62,161 nt of DNA from JAABRU01 sp050180235 (GTDB lineage Bacteria; Desulfobacterota; Desulfobacteria; Desulfobacterales; Desulfococcaceae). Made by a program: the position numbers and the translations under genes. The notes beneath the pieces were generated by a model, which worked only from the letters and a program-made list of their open reading frames with translations, ran no database searches and was not told where the DNA came from. Where the stretch lies: positions 1 through 62,161 of the forward strand of contig JBFXEJ010000022.1 in NCBI GenBank assembly GCA_050180235.1, in the 5' to 3' direction. This document shows positions 36,041-45,469 of the stretch, in pieces; positions within the stretch are counted from its first letter, which is position 1, and the number at the start of each line of letters is the position of its first letter.

Positions 36041-36829
36041 TCAGTGCAGAATCTGACTGAGGAAAAGCTGTGTCCTCTCATTCTGCGGATGGGAAAAAAA
36101 TTCTTCAGGCGTGTTTTCCTCAACAATCTGACCCATATCCATAAACAGCACCCGGTGGGCCACGCTTTTGGCAAAACCCATTTCATGGGTGACAACAATC
36201 ATGGTCATTCCCTCCTGTGCGAGACTGATCATGACATCCAGCACTTCCTTGACCATTTCCGGATCCAGCGCTGATGTGGGTTCGTCAAAAAGCATGACTT
36301 TGGGTTTCATGCAAAGACTCCGGGCAATGGCAACCCTCTGCTGCTGGCCTCCGGAAAGCTGTCCCGGAAATTTTTTGGCCTGTTCCGCAATATGCACTTT
36401 TTCCAGATAATACATGGCTGTTTCCTCTGCCTCTTTCCGGGGAACTTTCCGCACCCATATGGGGCCAAGACAGAGATTCTCCAGTATGCTCAGATGGGGA
36501 AAAAGATTGAAATGCTGGAAGACCATGCCCACTTCTTCCCGGATTTTTTCAATGTTTTTCAGATTTTTGCCCAGTTCAATGCCGTCAACAATAATTTTGC
36601 CGCGCTGATGTTCCTCCAGCCGGTTGATGCAGCGGATCATTGTGGATTTGCCTGATCCCGAAGGGCCGCAGACCACAATGCGTTCCCGCTGATGCACAGC
36701 CAGATTGATATCTTTCAGCACATGAAATTCCCCATACCATTTGTGCATTCCGATGATTTGGATAATCACATTTTTTTCTGTGTCACCGTGTTCTGGGCTT
36801 TCTGCCAAACTGTCCGGATTTGTGTTCAT
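36041..36829 (-). CDS. Polar amino-acid ABC transporter ATPase
   Basis: 262 residues of the GlnQ/AapP/GltL class. Walker A GPSGSGKSTMIRCINRLE, signature LSGGQQQRVAIARSLCM, Walker B VMLFDEPTSALDPEMV, and the His switch VVTHEMGFA. It drives import through the permease encoded just upstream. A MITE lies between the two genes. Confidence 0.92.
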   Translation of the reverse strand: MNTNPDSLAESPEHGDTEKNVIIQIIGMHKWYGEFHVLKDINLAVHQRERIVVCGPSGSGKSTMIRCINRLEEHQRGKIIVDGIELGKNLKNIEKIREEVGMVFQHFNLFPHLSILENLCLGPIWVRKVPRKEAEETAMYYLEKVHIAEQAKKFPGQLSGGQQQRVAIARSLCMKPKVMLFDEPTSALDPEMVKEVLDVMISLAQEGMTMIVVTHEMGFAKSVAHRVLFMDMGQIVEENTPEEFFSHPQNERTQLFLSQILH

Positions 36830-36901
36830 ATCTGTTTATTCCTGTTTCTGAAAAAATTTGTCAGCATCATACCTGATATTTTGCAGGGTTTCTTTGTGTT
36901 A

Positions 36902-37004
36902 TACCGGTTCGCCATTGACTTTATGCAGTCAGATTTGACAACTTCTGAAAAGTTGTCAAATCCTGCACAGGTACTGATTATATCAGGTAAATGGCGAACC
37001 GGTA
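36902..37004. mobile_element. TACC...GGTA MITE, copy A8
   Basis: TTA duplications at 36899-36901 and 37005-37007. The interior holds a GTTGTCAAA inverted repeat. It separates the permease and ATPase genes of one transporter, so it should be transcribed within the operon. Confidence 0.88.
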
Positions 37005-37072
37005 TTATTCGTGGTAAAAAAATTGGCATTGATACCCATTCATCATTTAAAATTAAACATTCACCATTAAAA

Positions 37073-38161
37073 TCAGTTGCTCAGCTCCTTTTCCAGTTTT
37101 CTGCTCCAGGTGGACATGAAATAGCAGCAAAGAAAATATACCACTGCCAGAAACAGATACGCCTCTCTTGAAAATCCCATCCATTTTGGATTGGAAAGAG
37201 TTGACTGTGTGGTTTTCAGTATATCATAAAGCGCAATAATTACAACAAGAGAAGTGTCCTTGAATGCAGAAATCAGAATGCTGACCGTGGGAGGTATGAC
37301 AATTTTGAGAGCCTGGGGCAGAATAATCAGCCGCATGGTCTGGAAATAGTTCAGCCCCATAGAGTCTGCGGCCTCAAACTGGCCTTTGGGAATGGCCTGC
37401 AAACCACCGCGCACCACTTCCGCAATATAAGCCGCTGTAAACAGAATGATGGCGGCCTGAGCGCGGATGATTTTGTTGATGGTGACACCTTCGGGAAGAA
37501 AAAGCGGGAAAATGATGGCTGACATGAAGAGCAGACTGATCAGGGGAACACCCCGGATCAGTTCAATATAAACAATGCACAGGGATTTGATGGCAGGCAT
37601 TTTTGACTGTCTGCCCAGAGCAAGAAGCACCCCCAGCGGATATGCGGCAGTAATACCGAACACCGAAAGCAGCAGGGTCAGGGGCAGGCCGCCCCACTGA
37701 GAGCTTTCCACAGGAGTCAGACCGAAAATTCCCCCCCACATAAGGGCTCCCATGAAAAAAAGCCCGGCAGCCCAGCCATATGCCAAAGCCTCTCCCCAGA
37801 ATTTCCTGTTCCTGCTGAGAATAAGAAGTGCAAGCAGCACAATCATGGCAAAAAATGGACGCCACTGCTCTGCAGCGGGATAAAATCCGAAAGTGATAAA
37901 GCGGATATTGGAAGGAATGATGGCCCAGCATGCCCCGCCTGTACCACGGCAGGTTCCGCTTTCGCCGATCCAGACACTTTTGACAAAAGCCCATTGGAAA
38001 AAAGGGGGTACCGTTTTCCACAGACAGAACAGTATCAGAAGGGTAATAAGGGAGTTAAGCCAGTTGTTGAAAAGATTGGCCCTGATCCATCCTATGATGC
38101 CCACACTGGCCACCGGAGGTTTCATATCTTCCAAAGAGACTGCTGACTGCCTGATATTCAT
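37073..38161 (-). CDS. Polar amino-acid ABC transporter permease (AapM type)
   Basis: 362 residues, longer than GlnP because of an N-terminal extension with extra membrane segments, as in AapM/BztC. The core has LTLLLSVFGITAAYPLGVLLA and the EAA loop FEAADSMGLNYFQTMRLIILP. AapM normally works with AapQ and the binding protein AapJ. Neither is present here: the upstream side is repeats and a hemerythrin gene. The transporter is therefore incomplete in this window. Confidence 0.88.
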   Translation of the reverse strand: MNIRQSAVSLEDMKPPVASVGIIGWIRANLFNNWLNSLITLLILFCLWKTVPPFFQWAFVKSVWIGESGTCRGTGGACWAIIPSNIRFITFGFYPAAEQWRPFFAMIVLLALLILSRNRKFWGEALAYGWAAGLFFMGALMWGGIFGLTPVESSQWGGLPLTLLLSVFGITAAYPLGVLLALGRQSKMPAIKSLCIVYIELIRGVPLISLLFMSAIIFPLFLPEGVTINKIIRAQAAIILFTAAYIAEVVRGGLQAIPKGQFEAADSMGLNYFQTMRLIILPQALKIVIPPTVSILISAFKDTSLVVIIALYDILKTTQSTLSNPKWMGFSREAYLFLAVVYFLCCYFMSTWSRKLEKELSN

Positions 38162-38205
38162 CTGTCACCTTTTATCTGTATAACTGATGCGTTGTCAACA
38201 TTGAA

Positions 38206-38256
38206 TAAGTACTCAAGCGAAAATTTCCGTGTATTAAAAAAAACCGGATTTTTCCG
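38206..38256. repeat. Partial AAAAACCGGATTTTTC-family repeat
   Basis: Left half only (TAAGTACTCAAGCG to ACCGGATTTTTCCG); the complementary half is missing. Confidence 0.55.
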
Positions 38257-38291
38257 TTCTTGAATCTGCTCCGCCCCGTGCTAAAAAAACT

Positions 38292-38437
38292 GGTAGTGGG
38301 TCAAATCCGTTGATAAGGTCTCCCCTCCCTTGAGGGAGGGGCAGGGGGAGGGTGAAAACATCACTGATTATCCCCCTCCCCTGACCCCTCCCACCGGGGG
38401 AGGGGAATTTTTGGATCAACAGATTTGCACTACTACC
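38292..38437. mobile_element. GGTAGTGGG-family MITE with a different interior
   Basis: 146 bp with ends GGTAGTGGGTCAAATC and GATTTGCACTACTACC and perfect 8-bp AAAAAACT duplications at 38284-38291 and 38438-38445. It shares terminal bases and duplication size with the 192-bp elements but has a GC-rich interior (CCCTCCCTTGAGGGAGGGG). It lies 10 bp beyond the hemerythrin stop codon. Confidence 0.88.
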
Positions 38438-38454
38438 AAAAAACTGTTGCACCT

Positions 38455-38997
38455 CTAAACGCCTCTCTGCCCGATATACGCAACAAGCGCTTTGTATTTC
38501 TCATGAATCATCATTCGGTCAAATGCCTGCATTTCCTCAAGCATGGCATCCTGTTCCGAACGTGTAAAATATTTCATAGAACTGCGGAAAAACACATTGT
38601 CTTCCTTCTCAATATGCACCGGATACAAATCAATCAGCACCTTAAGCTGCTCCGCAATTGTTTCCAATGCACCGGCATCTCCTTTGAGGTAACGTTCTTT
38701 GGCCGAGACCAAATCACTCACTGTCTGACGGGTGGAAATATGTTCGTTGATTAATTCATCCATCAGTTTCCGGTCTTCGGAAGACAAATCCTTTATAGCA
38801 AGATCCCGGAACAGTATCTCTTCCTCCTTGCCGTGATGAGTCCTGTCAGCATATGTCCTGATGAAATCTACCGCAGAATCAAGCAGAACCGGATCAGTTG
38901 TTTTACTGTATGCAATCCTGTCCACCTCAATCCGCAAAATTTCAATCATTTTCTCAATAAGACGATGTTCAATCATCAGAGGGCCAATCGGCATCAT
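38455..38997 (-). CDS. Hemerythrin HHE-domain protein
   Basis: 180 residues of a four-helix hemerythrin-like protein. Candidate di-iron ligands are His in MIEHRLIEKM, HH in DRTHHGKEEEILF, His in LINEHISTR, and HIEKED near residue 137. Such proteins bind O2 or NO; several are induced by nitrosative stress. The position next to norB and near hcp supports an NO-related role, which is inference. It has a GGAGAAAAAAC site before its ATG. Confidence 0.88.
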   Translation of the reverse strand: MMPIGPLMIEHRLIEKMIEILRIEVDRIAYSKTTDPVLLDSAVDFIRTYADRTHHGKEEEILFRDLAIKDLSSEDRKLMDELINEHISTRQTVSDLVSAKERYLKGDAGALETIAEQLKVLIDLYPVHIEKEDNVFFRSSMKYFTRSEQDAMLEEMQAFDRMMIHEKYKALVAYIGQRGV

Positions 38998-39121
38998 CGT
39001 TTTTTCTCCTTTTCTGCTATTGCATAGTCAATTCTGTTTTTATGAGTCCGCAGTGAGCGTTCCGGACATCTCATGACGGTGGGAATAACTGCTGAATCAC
39101 CTGCTGCGGACTCACAATGCA

Positions 39122-41559
39122 CTATGATTTTTTAAAAAACGACTCTCTGACAGCCTTTGCAAGAAAAACAAAAAGCAGAATAGCTCCGCCTGCAAAGATT
39201 ATATCCGGCACAACCCGCGCCCAGCTTAAGGCACGAATAACGGAGCCGGAAGCGATTTCCGGGCTTCTGGCATACCACAGCCCGTATTTTATGGCATACT
39301 GTAGCTGATAAAAGCCCGATGGAATCAGGCTGAACACGGCCATTGAGGCAAGGCCGCCGTTAAGTCCCCAGAAACTCCATTTCAGAAGGCGATCCGACCA
39401 TGAGGCACGGGTGACAATGTGACGGACCGAAAAAAGCAGCAAAGATATTGCCAGCATTCCGTATACTCCGAACAATGCAGTATGGGAATGAATCGGAGTG
39501 GTGTTAATTCCCTGTGCATAATACAGCACAATGGGCGGATTGAGAAGAAATCCGAAAACGCCTGCGCCCACCAGATTCCAGAAGGATACGGAAACAAAAA
39601 AATACACGGGCCATTTATAAGCGTATGCCTGTCCGCCCTCACGCACCACTTTGAGGTTGTGGACAATTTCAAATCCCAGCATGGTCAGGGGTACAACTTC
39701 CAGTGCGGAAAAAACAGCACCCAGCGAAATAATCGGAATCGGACTGCCTGACCAGTACAGATGATGGAAGGTTCCAATCACACCGCTGCCCAAATAAAGG
39801 AATATGGTAAAGTTCACCGTCATCAAAGCAAATTTCCGGCTGACTGCACCGATACGGGAAAGCAGAAAGGCCATGACCACCGTGGCAAAAACCTCAAAAA
39901 AACCTTCCACCCAAAGATGAACCACCCACCATCTCCAATACTCCGCGTCAGAAAGATGGCTTCCTTTTCCGTACATCAGTCCTGCCATGTAAAAAAGGGG
40001 AATGGCAATGGGGTAGCGGGACTTTTCATGCTGATTTTTTTAATATATAAATCAATATGTTATTTATAATCAGTATAAGCAGTATCATGGATGTATCGTA
40101 TAAATGTTTGTATTTATTATGTATAGACAAAAATCAGTATATTTTTGAAAATATAATAATATTAAGCAGTTATTTTTTTGTCAGTATGTGCAGACCCACT
40201 ACCGGCAATGGAACTGTAAAGCAGCAGATGCGTGAGACCTCCGCTGTCTTTTTCATCTTTCAGAGCCGGAGAAATGGCACGGTACATTAACACCAGCCAG
40301 ATCAGCATTCCGGCAATAAGCAGCAACTGCCATATTCTTCCCAGTTCGATGAATTCATAGCCCTGATGCCCCATATAAAATGTGTCATTTCCCATTTTGC
40401 CCAGAGCCGACATCCAGGTTCCTCCCAGCGTGCCGACAACAACAGCAACCAGCGCAGCAAAAAGAATTATGACCCATGCTTTCTGTCCTTTGGGTTCTTT
40501 TCCGACCATCGGGCCGATAAAAAGACCCGCAGCAAGAAAACAGGTGGCAATAAAAAAAATCGCCAGTTGGATATGCCAGGTCCGTGCGGCAGCATATGGG
40601 AAAATTTTGCCCAGGGGAATTCCGTAAAAATGGGTTCCCTCCACTGTGAAATGGGCTGTCACCCCGCCCATACCGATCTGAAGAATGAACAAAAGCAGGG
40701 CTGTAAGAAAATATATAAGAACCGCTTTCTGACTCGGAGTAGGCTCAGGTTCGGGAAAATCAGTTATCAAAGCTGTGGCGTACTCATCTTTTCCAATATA
40801 ACGCAGATAGAAAAACAATGCTGCGGCAATGCAGAAAATCAGCAGAATCACACTGACAATTGACCATGTTACTGTTTCAGGCAGGGGAGTGTTTCCCACA
40901 AGCGGATCATATGGCCAGTTGGTTGTGTAGGTATAATCTTTGTCAGGTCTCAGGGTTCCGGCAGCCCATGACAGCCATGCAAAAAAGCCGGTCAGGATAT
41001 GCCCCTCATCCGCGTTTTTCACAATCTCAGACTGAATCCCCATGCGTTCATTTCCCCGGATAAACAGTTCTGTGTAATAGTCTTTCAAAGCATTAAAGGC
41101 TTCTGTCTGCCAAGGTGTGAAGATAAGAGTTCCGGTTGCAGAATCATAACGGTTTGTTTTTATTTCCTGCGTAACAAGGGCTTTGAGACGCGCCTGTGTA
41201 AGAGAATCCAGCGCATCAAAATCTTCCTGGGCAAAAAATGCGGCTTTTTCAGGTGCCAGCCCATGATGTCTTGCTGCAAGATAAAGTCCCATGCGATGCA
41301 GAAAATCAGCCGACCAGTCCGGAGCCAGATAGGAACCGTGCCCCCATATTGTGCCGATGTGCTGTCCACCGCGGGAAAAGTAGAAATTCTGGCCATTGAC
41401 AATGTCATTGCCTGTAAAAACAACCTGTCCGTCAGATGTTCTGATTTCAGAAGGAATCGGGGGTTTTTCTTTGTTGATGATATAGCCGCCGAAAATCAGC
41501 ACGCCAAATGTCATTGCCAGCAGAAACAGCATTACCGCTCTTGTCTTTGAACCTTGCAT
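39122..41559 (-). pseudogene. norB: Quinol-dependent NO reductase, interrupted by a MITE
   Basis: Two minus-strand halves of one gene. The 5' half (41559 to 40212) encodes the periplasmic N-terminal domain (NGQNFYFSRGG, GHGSYLAPDWSADFLHR) and the first membrane helices. The 3' half (40003 to 39122) contains EYWRWWVVHLWVEGFFEVFA with metal-centre ligands and TTPIHSHTALFGVYGML. Deleting the 192-bp element and one 8-bp duplication joins SSIA to IPLFYMAG in frame, giving a 745-residue qNOR with no other lesion. The 5' half as it stands ends in a short missense tail at 40162, lacking essential ligands, so activity should be lost. NorB reduces NO to N2O using menaquinol. Confidence 0.93.
40012..40203 (-). 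mobile_element. 192-bp MITE (GGTAGTGGG family), copy 2, inside norB
   Basis: Inverted relative to copy 1 at 16-207, same length. Perfect 8-bp GGCAATGG duplications at 40004-40011 and 40204-40211. The intact duplication and undamaged flanking codons point to a recent insertion. Confidence 0.95.
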
Positions 41560-41693
41560 AGATTTTCTCCTTTTTTGAAGATAAATAAAATTTCCGGTTC
41601 AGATCTGCTCCATTGAAAAAGGCTTTTTCTATATCCTGAACCCGTGTTTTCACACCGGGCTGATCAGAAAAAGCTATGACAAAAAAACAGGTT

Positions 41694-41707
41694 ATGATTC
41701 GGATCAT
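41694..41707. promoter_or_regulatory. Possible FNR/Crp-type dyad upstream of norB
   Basis: Perfect dyad ATGAT-TCGG-ATCAT about 135 bp before the norB ATG. FNR sites are TTGATNNNNATCAA, and the NO-responsive relatives HcpR/DNR use similar dyads. The outer base differs, so the assignment is tentative. Confidence 0.35.
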
Positions 41708-41774
41708 TTTCTTTCATGGCATTATAAACCATATTCTGTTTAAAATGCAATATCCATTTTGCCTGAATCCGGCT

Positions 41775-42320
41775 TTAAAACCAGAATTCCGGATATTTGC
41801 GTGTTTTGGGAATATTGTTGACCAAAAGAGCCACAATCAGCATAATCAGCGCGCCCGCGCCCACCGGCATGATGACATAAAAATAGCCAAGATTGTGAAT
41901 CTGTTCGGAACCGGTCACAGCAATAAGTGCGGTTGCACCGCCGGGCGGATGCAGTGTTTTTGTGGCGTGCATGGCGGCGATGGCAGTGGCAACCCCCACA
42001 GCAGAGGCAAGCCACATCTGTCCGTGCAGCAGTTTGTAGGATGCGACACCTATAATTGCGGAAATCAGATGCCCGCCGATGAAATTTCTCGGCTGGGCCA
42101 GAGGACTTCTCACTGCGCCGTAAATCAGCACGGCAGACGCGCCGAAAGAGCCGATAATCATCAGTCTGTCTGTTCCGGCAATCAGCATATTGTATTCAAG
42201 AAAGGCAACCGCACCGATACCGATAAAGGCTCCGATCCATGACCAGAAAATTTCCCGAAAACCGACATAAGGGGGACTTTTTGCGTCCCCTTTCATTTTT
42301 CTGAAATATTCCATAATCAT
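41775..42320 (-). CDS. HPP-family integral membrane protein
   Basis: 181 residues with about four membrane helices. The family name motif is visible as TKTLHPPGGATALIAVTG, with FIGGHLISAIIGV. HPP proteins have been linked to nitrite transport in chloroplasts and often pair with CBS domains, which here are encoded by the gene just upstream. The first ATG (42320) is half built by a MITE end; an in-frame ATG at 42314 follows. No ribosome site is visible before either. Confidence 0.85.
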   Translation of the reverse strand: MIMEYFRKMKGDAKSPPYVGFREIFWSWIGAFIGIGAVAFLEYNMLIAGTDRLMIIGSFGASAVLIYGAVRSPLAQPRNFIGGHLISAIIGVASYKLLHGQMWLASAVGVATAIAAMHATKTLHPPGGATALIAVTGSEQIHNLGYFYVIMPVGAGALIMLIVALLVNNIPKTRKYPEFWF

Positions 42321-42410
42321 ACCGATTCTCCATTGAAAATATATTTATGAAACACAGCCATGCCCCTCTCAGGAGGGGATTTTCTGAAAAAAATCAATTA
42401 AGAATCGGTA
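42320..42410. mobile_element. TACC...GGTA MITE, copy A9, between the CBS and HPP genes
   Basis: 91 bp with TCA duplications at 42317-42319 and 42411-42413. On the coding strand the duplicated TGA is the CBS-gene stop. Removal restores GTATGATTATGG, an ATGA overlap between the two genes. Confidence 0.9.
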
Positions 42411-43022
42411 TCATACCCCTGTCTGCTGTCCTATGGAGCAGGATGAGCTTACAATATCGCTTCTTGTTATGATTCCCACCAGTCTGTTTTCCTGACTGAC
42501 CACAGGCAGCCTGTTGATATTTTTTTCTGTGAGTATGCCGGATATTTCAAAAACTGTGGCATTTTCCCCCACTGTCACAGCGGGACTGACCATAATGTTT
42601 TCCGCTTTCTGCCTGCGGATGGGAAGCACAAGACAGCCTTTGTTCTGCAGGCATTGGGCAATAACTGCCATAAAGGATGCGTTTTTTTGGACACCCATAT
42701 GAATCAGGAAATCCTTTTCAGAGATCATTCCGAGAATTCTTCCTTCCGCATCTGCCACAGGAACTCCGGAAATCCCGTTTTCAGCAAGAATTTCAGCCAC
42801 CTGTTCAAGAGAGGTATCCGGTTTGACAGAAATGACTTTGCGGGTCATAATATCCCCTGCTTTCAGAGAGTGTTTTATGCGCTGCAAAGCCTGTCTGTAG
42901 GCAATAAGATAAATTTCCTTAAAATCCTTAGTGGTTATATCCAGATACCCGGAAATGTTCTTCATGGCATCCAGAATATCCTCATCTGACAAATCTATTG
43001 GGCATTCCTGTGTATCCATCAT
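42411..43022 (-). CDS. Two-CBS-domain protein
   Basis: 203 residues from the ATG at 43022 with AGGAGAATACA upstream. Tandem CBS domains: AGDIMTRKVISVKPDTSLEQ at about 65-125, and AENIMVSPAVTVGENATVFE at about 145-195. CBS pairs bind adenosyl nucleotides and regulate partners; this one probably regulates the HPP membrane protein encoded next, since the two are fused in many bacteria. Confidence 0.85.
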   Translation of the reverse strand: MMDTQECPIDLSDEDILDAMKNISGYLDITTKDFKEIYLIAYRQALQRIKHSLKAGDIMTRKVISVKPDTSLEQVAEILAENGISGVPVADAEGRILGMISEKDFLIHMGVQKNASFMAVIAQCLQNKGCLVLPIRRQKAENIMVSPAVTVGENATVFEISGILTEKNINRLPVVSQENRLVGIITRSDIVSSSCSIGQQTGV

Positions 43023-43137
43023 TGTATTCTCCTGAAAAAAATAACTTTTCAAATCAGCCGCGAATATCGCAAATAGCAGCAAAACTATGAAATCAAAATT
43101 CGTGCAGTTCGTGTGATTCGTGGTTAAAATAAACCTG

Positions 43138-43244
43138 TTAAGCAGGCAAACGAAATTTTTGGTGTATTCAAAAAACCGGATTTTTCCAAAAAATCCGGTT
43201 TTTCTGAAAAGTTTATGCCCGAAAATTTATGGAACCTTACTTAA
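43138..43244. repeat. AAAAACCGGATTTTTC-family repeat, copy 2
   Basis: Arms TTAAGCAGGCAAACG and GGAACCTTACTTAA around the AAACCGGATTTTTC palindrome. The 43023-43825 gap consists of this repeat, MITEs A10 and A11, and a hairpin; no gene is present. Confidence 0.8.
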
Positions 43245-43256
43245 AAACAGGAGTTA

Positions 43257-43382
43257 TACCAATTCTCCATTGAAAATATACTTATGATCCGGTTTCCCAC
43301 AGAGGACACAGAGAGAAAAAAACCACAGAGAACACAGAGGAAACAACTCACCTTATTGTATAAATTCAACAGCGAATTGGTA
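43257..43382. mobile_element. TACC...GGTA MITE, copy A10
   Basis: TTA duplications at 43254-43256 and 43383-43385. Interior with the ACACAGAGAACACAGAGG module. Confidence 0.85.
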
Positions 43383-43439
43383 TTATGCACTTGGAGAGTT
43401 GAAAATTGATGATGCAACGGTTTCAGGGTTCAGAGTTCA

Positions 43440-43563
43440 TACCGATTCTCCATTGAATTGATACTGATCCGGAGGAGTGCAGAAATTAAGCGGAGCGGTT
43501 TTTTGCACACACGGAACTGCGGAAAAACTGACAGTATTGGATCAAATCAATGGAGAACCGGTA
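43440..43563. mobile_element. TACC...GGTA MITE, copy A11
   Basis: TCA duplications at 43437-43439 and 43564-43566; interior module as in A2. Confidence 0.85.
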
Positions 43564-43656
43564 TCAGGGTTCAGTGCATATCCGGTACTGACACCTGAAA
43601 CCCGGTCAGGAACTTTAAAAATTCCGGTTTGTTTGCAATCCGCTGTGCAGGCCGGA

Positions 43657-43707
43657 ACCTGCAAAAAAACCGGATTTTTTGAAAAAATCCGGTTTTTCTT
43701 TGCAGGT
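43657..43707. other. Long hairpin downstream of hcp
   Basis: ACCTGCA ... TGCAGGT enclosing AAAACCGGATTTTTT and its complement. It could act as a bidirectional terminator or be another repeat of the CCGGATTTTT family. Confidence 0.5.
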
Positions 43708-43825
43708 GAAATCAAAGAGTTATGCTACCGATATGCCGCAGGGTGATTTCTGAAAATGAAAGAAAGATTTGACAACTTCTGGAAAGTTGTCAAATCTGCG
43801 CTGAAAATAAATCCCTCACATTTCA

Positions 43826-45469
43826 CTATTTTCCGGCCATCATTGCCGCAATATCCGCTTCCACTTCTCCAATGGGTTTGATGTCAAAGTTTTCCACAAG
43901 AACCTTGAGCACGTTCGGAGATACAAAGGCCGGAAGAGTCGGGCCAAGACGGATTCCCTTTACCTGCAGGTGAAGCAAAGCCAGAAGAACCGCGACTGCT
44001 TTCTGCTCATACCAGCCTATATCAAAGGAAATCGGAAGATCATTGATATGGCCGAGTCCGAAAGCATCTCTGAGTTTCATGGCAATCACTGCCAGAGAAT
44101 AGCAGTCATTGCACTGTCCCGCGTCAAGAACTCTGGGAATGCCCCCAATATCACCCAGATTGAGTTTGTTGTAGCGGTATTTCGCGCATCCTGCTGTCAG
44201 GATTACCGTATCTTTGGGCAGTTTTTCCGCAACCTCTGTAAAATAGGCGCGGGATTTATGCCTGCCGTCACAGCCTGCCATGACAATAAAGCGTTTGATG
44301 GCACCGGATTTGACAGCATCAATCACTTTGTCTGCAAGGGCAAGAACCTGATTATGGGCAAAGCCACCGACAATCTTGCCGGTTTCAATTTCCTGGGGAG
44401 GGGCGCATTTTTTCGCAACTGCAATGACTTCGGAAAAATCTTTGGCTTTTCCGGGTTTTCTGTCTGCAATATGCTTTACGCCGGGATAGGAAACCACGCC
44501 GGTTGTGAAAATTCTGTTCTGATAGGTGTTTTTGCTCTTTATGGGAATAATGCAGTTTGTGGTCATCAGAACAGCACCGTTGAAAGTTTCAAACTCATCA
44601 TTCTGTTTCCACCAGGAACTGCCGTAATTGCCTTTCAGATGTGCATATTTCTTAAATGCCGGGTAATAGTTTGCAGGCAGCATTTCACCGTGTGTGTAAA
44701 CATCCACGCCGGTTCCCTCTGTCTGCTTCAGCAGTTCCTCCATATCTTTCAGATCATGACCGCTGATAAGAATTCCCGGGTTTTTGCCCACACCGATATT
44801 GACTTCTGTGATTTCAGGATTGCCGTAGGCCGAAGTGTTTGCCTGATCCAGAGCAGCCATGGTGCTTACAGCGCATTCTCCGGCTTTGAGCACCCATCCC
44901 ACCATCTGATCAACAGAAAGATTTTCCGTGGTGGATGCCAGTGAAGTAAGGATAAATTCATAGATTTCATCCTTTTCCACACCCAGAATGGCCGCATGAT
45001 CCGCATACGCGGAAATGCCTTTCAGCCCGATGATCAGAAGCTCGCGCAGAGATCGGACATCCTCATTTTCTGTTGCAAGGATGCCGACTTTTTTTGCCTT
45101 TTCCTGATAAGCTGCCTCATCAGCGGAAAACCAGAGGGCAGAATCGTCAAGAGCGCCGCTTACTTTTCCCTCAATTTTATTTTTCAGACCTTTTTTGAAT
45201 TCCTGGGCCTTTTTGATCCACTCAACCAGATTGGCATCATTGAAATTGACATTGGTGATGGTGGTAAAAAGGCCCTTTGCTACAAAATGTCCTGATTCTC
45301 TGATGACATCCACTCCGGCTGCTTTTCCTTTTGCGGCCAGAACAGCAATGCCTTTGAGGTTGAAAATAAGAAGATCCTGCAGATTGGCAGTTGTATCTTC
45401 TTTTCCGCAGACACCCTTTACGGTGCAGCCGGTTCCTTTTGCCGTTTCCTGACACTGAAAACAAAACAT
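43826..45469 (-). CDS. hcp: Hybrid cluster protein (hydroxylamine / S-nitrosylation-related reductase)
   Basis: 547 residues, full length. N-terminal cluster cysteines C3, C6, C15 and C21 in the FCFQCQE ... CTVKGVC pattern of anaerobes such as Desulfovibrio. Hybrid-cluster ligand segments include GVDVYTHGEMLPANYYP, TNCIIPIKS, TAGCAKYR, DAGQCNDCYS and the C-terminal WYEQKAVA. Hcp reduces hydroxylamine in vitro and acts in NO detoxification in vivo. It has a long leader with a sigma-54-type promoter, so it is probably an inducible single gene. Confidence 0.96.
   Translation of the reverse strand: MFCFQCQETAKGTGCTVKGVCGKEDTTANLQDLLIFNLKGIAVLAAKGKAAGVDVIRESGHFVAKGLFTTITNVNFNDANLVEWIKKAQEFKKGLKNKIEGKVSGALDDSALWFSADEAAYQEKAKKVGILATENEDVRSLRELLIIGLKGISAYADHAAILGVEKDEIYEFILTSLASTTENLSVDQMVGWVLKAGECAVSTMAALDQANTSAYGNPEITEVNIGVGKNPGILISGHDLKDMEELLKQTEGTGVDVYTHGEMLPANYYPAFKKYAHLKGNYGSSWWKQNDEFETFNGAVLMTTNCIIPIKSKNTYQNRIFTTGVVSYPGVKHIADRKPGKAKDFSEVIAVAKKCAPPQEIETGKIVGGFAHNQVLALADKVIDAVKSGAIKRFIVMAGCDGRHKSRAYFTEVAEKLPKDTVILTAGCAKYRYNKLNLGDIGGIPRVLDAGQCNDCYSLAVIAMKLRDAFGLGHINDLPISFDIGWYEQKAVAVLLALLHLQVKGIRLGPTLPAFVSPNVLKVLVENFDIKPIGEVEADIAAMMAGK

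Noticed and set aside
43477..43746. Plus-strand 89-residue frame between the CBS gene and hcp
   Set aside because: It runs through MITE A11 and a long hairpin; repeat-derived frames of this kind recur across the family.
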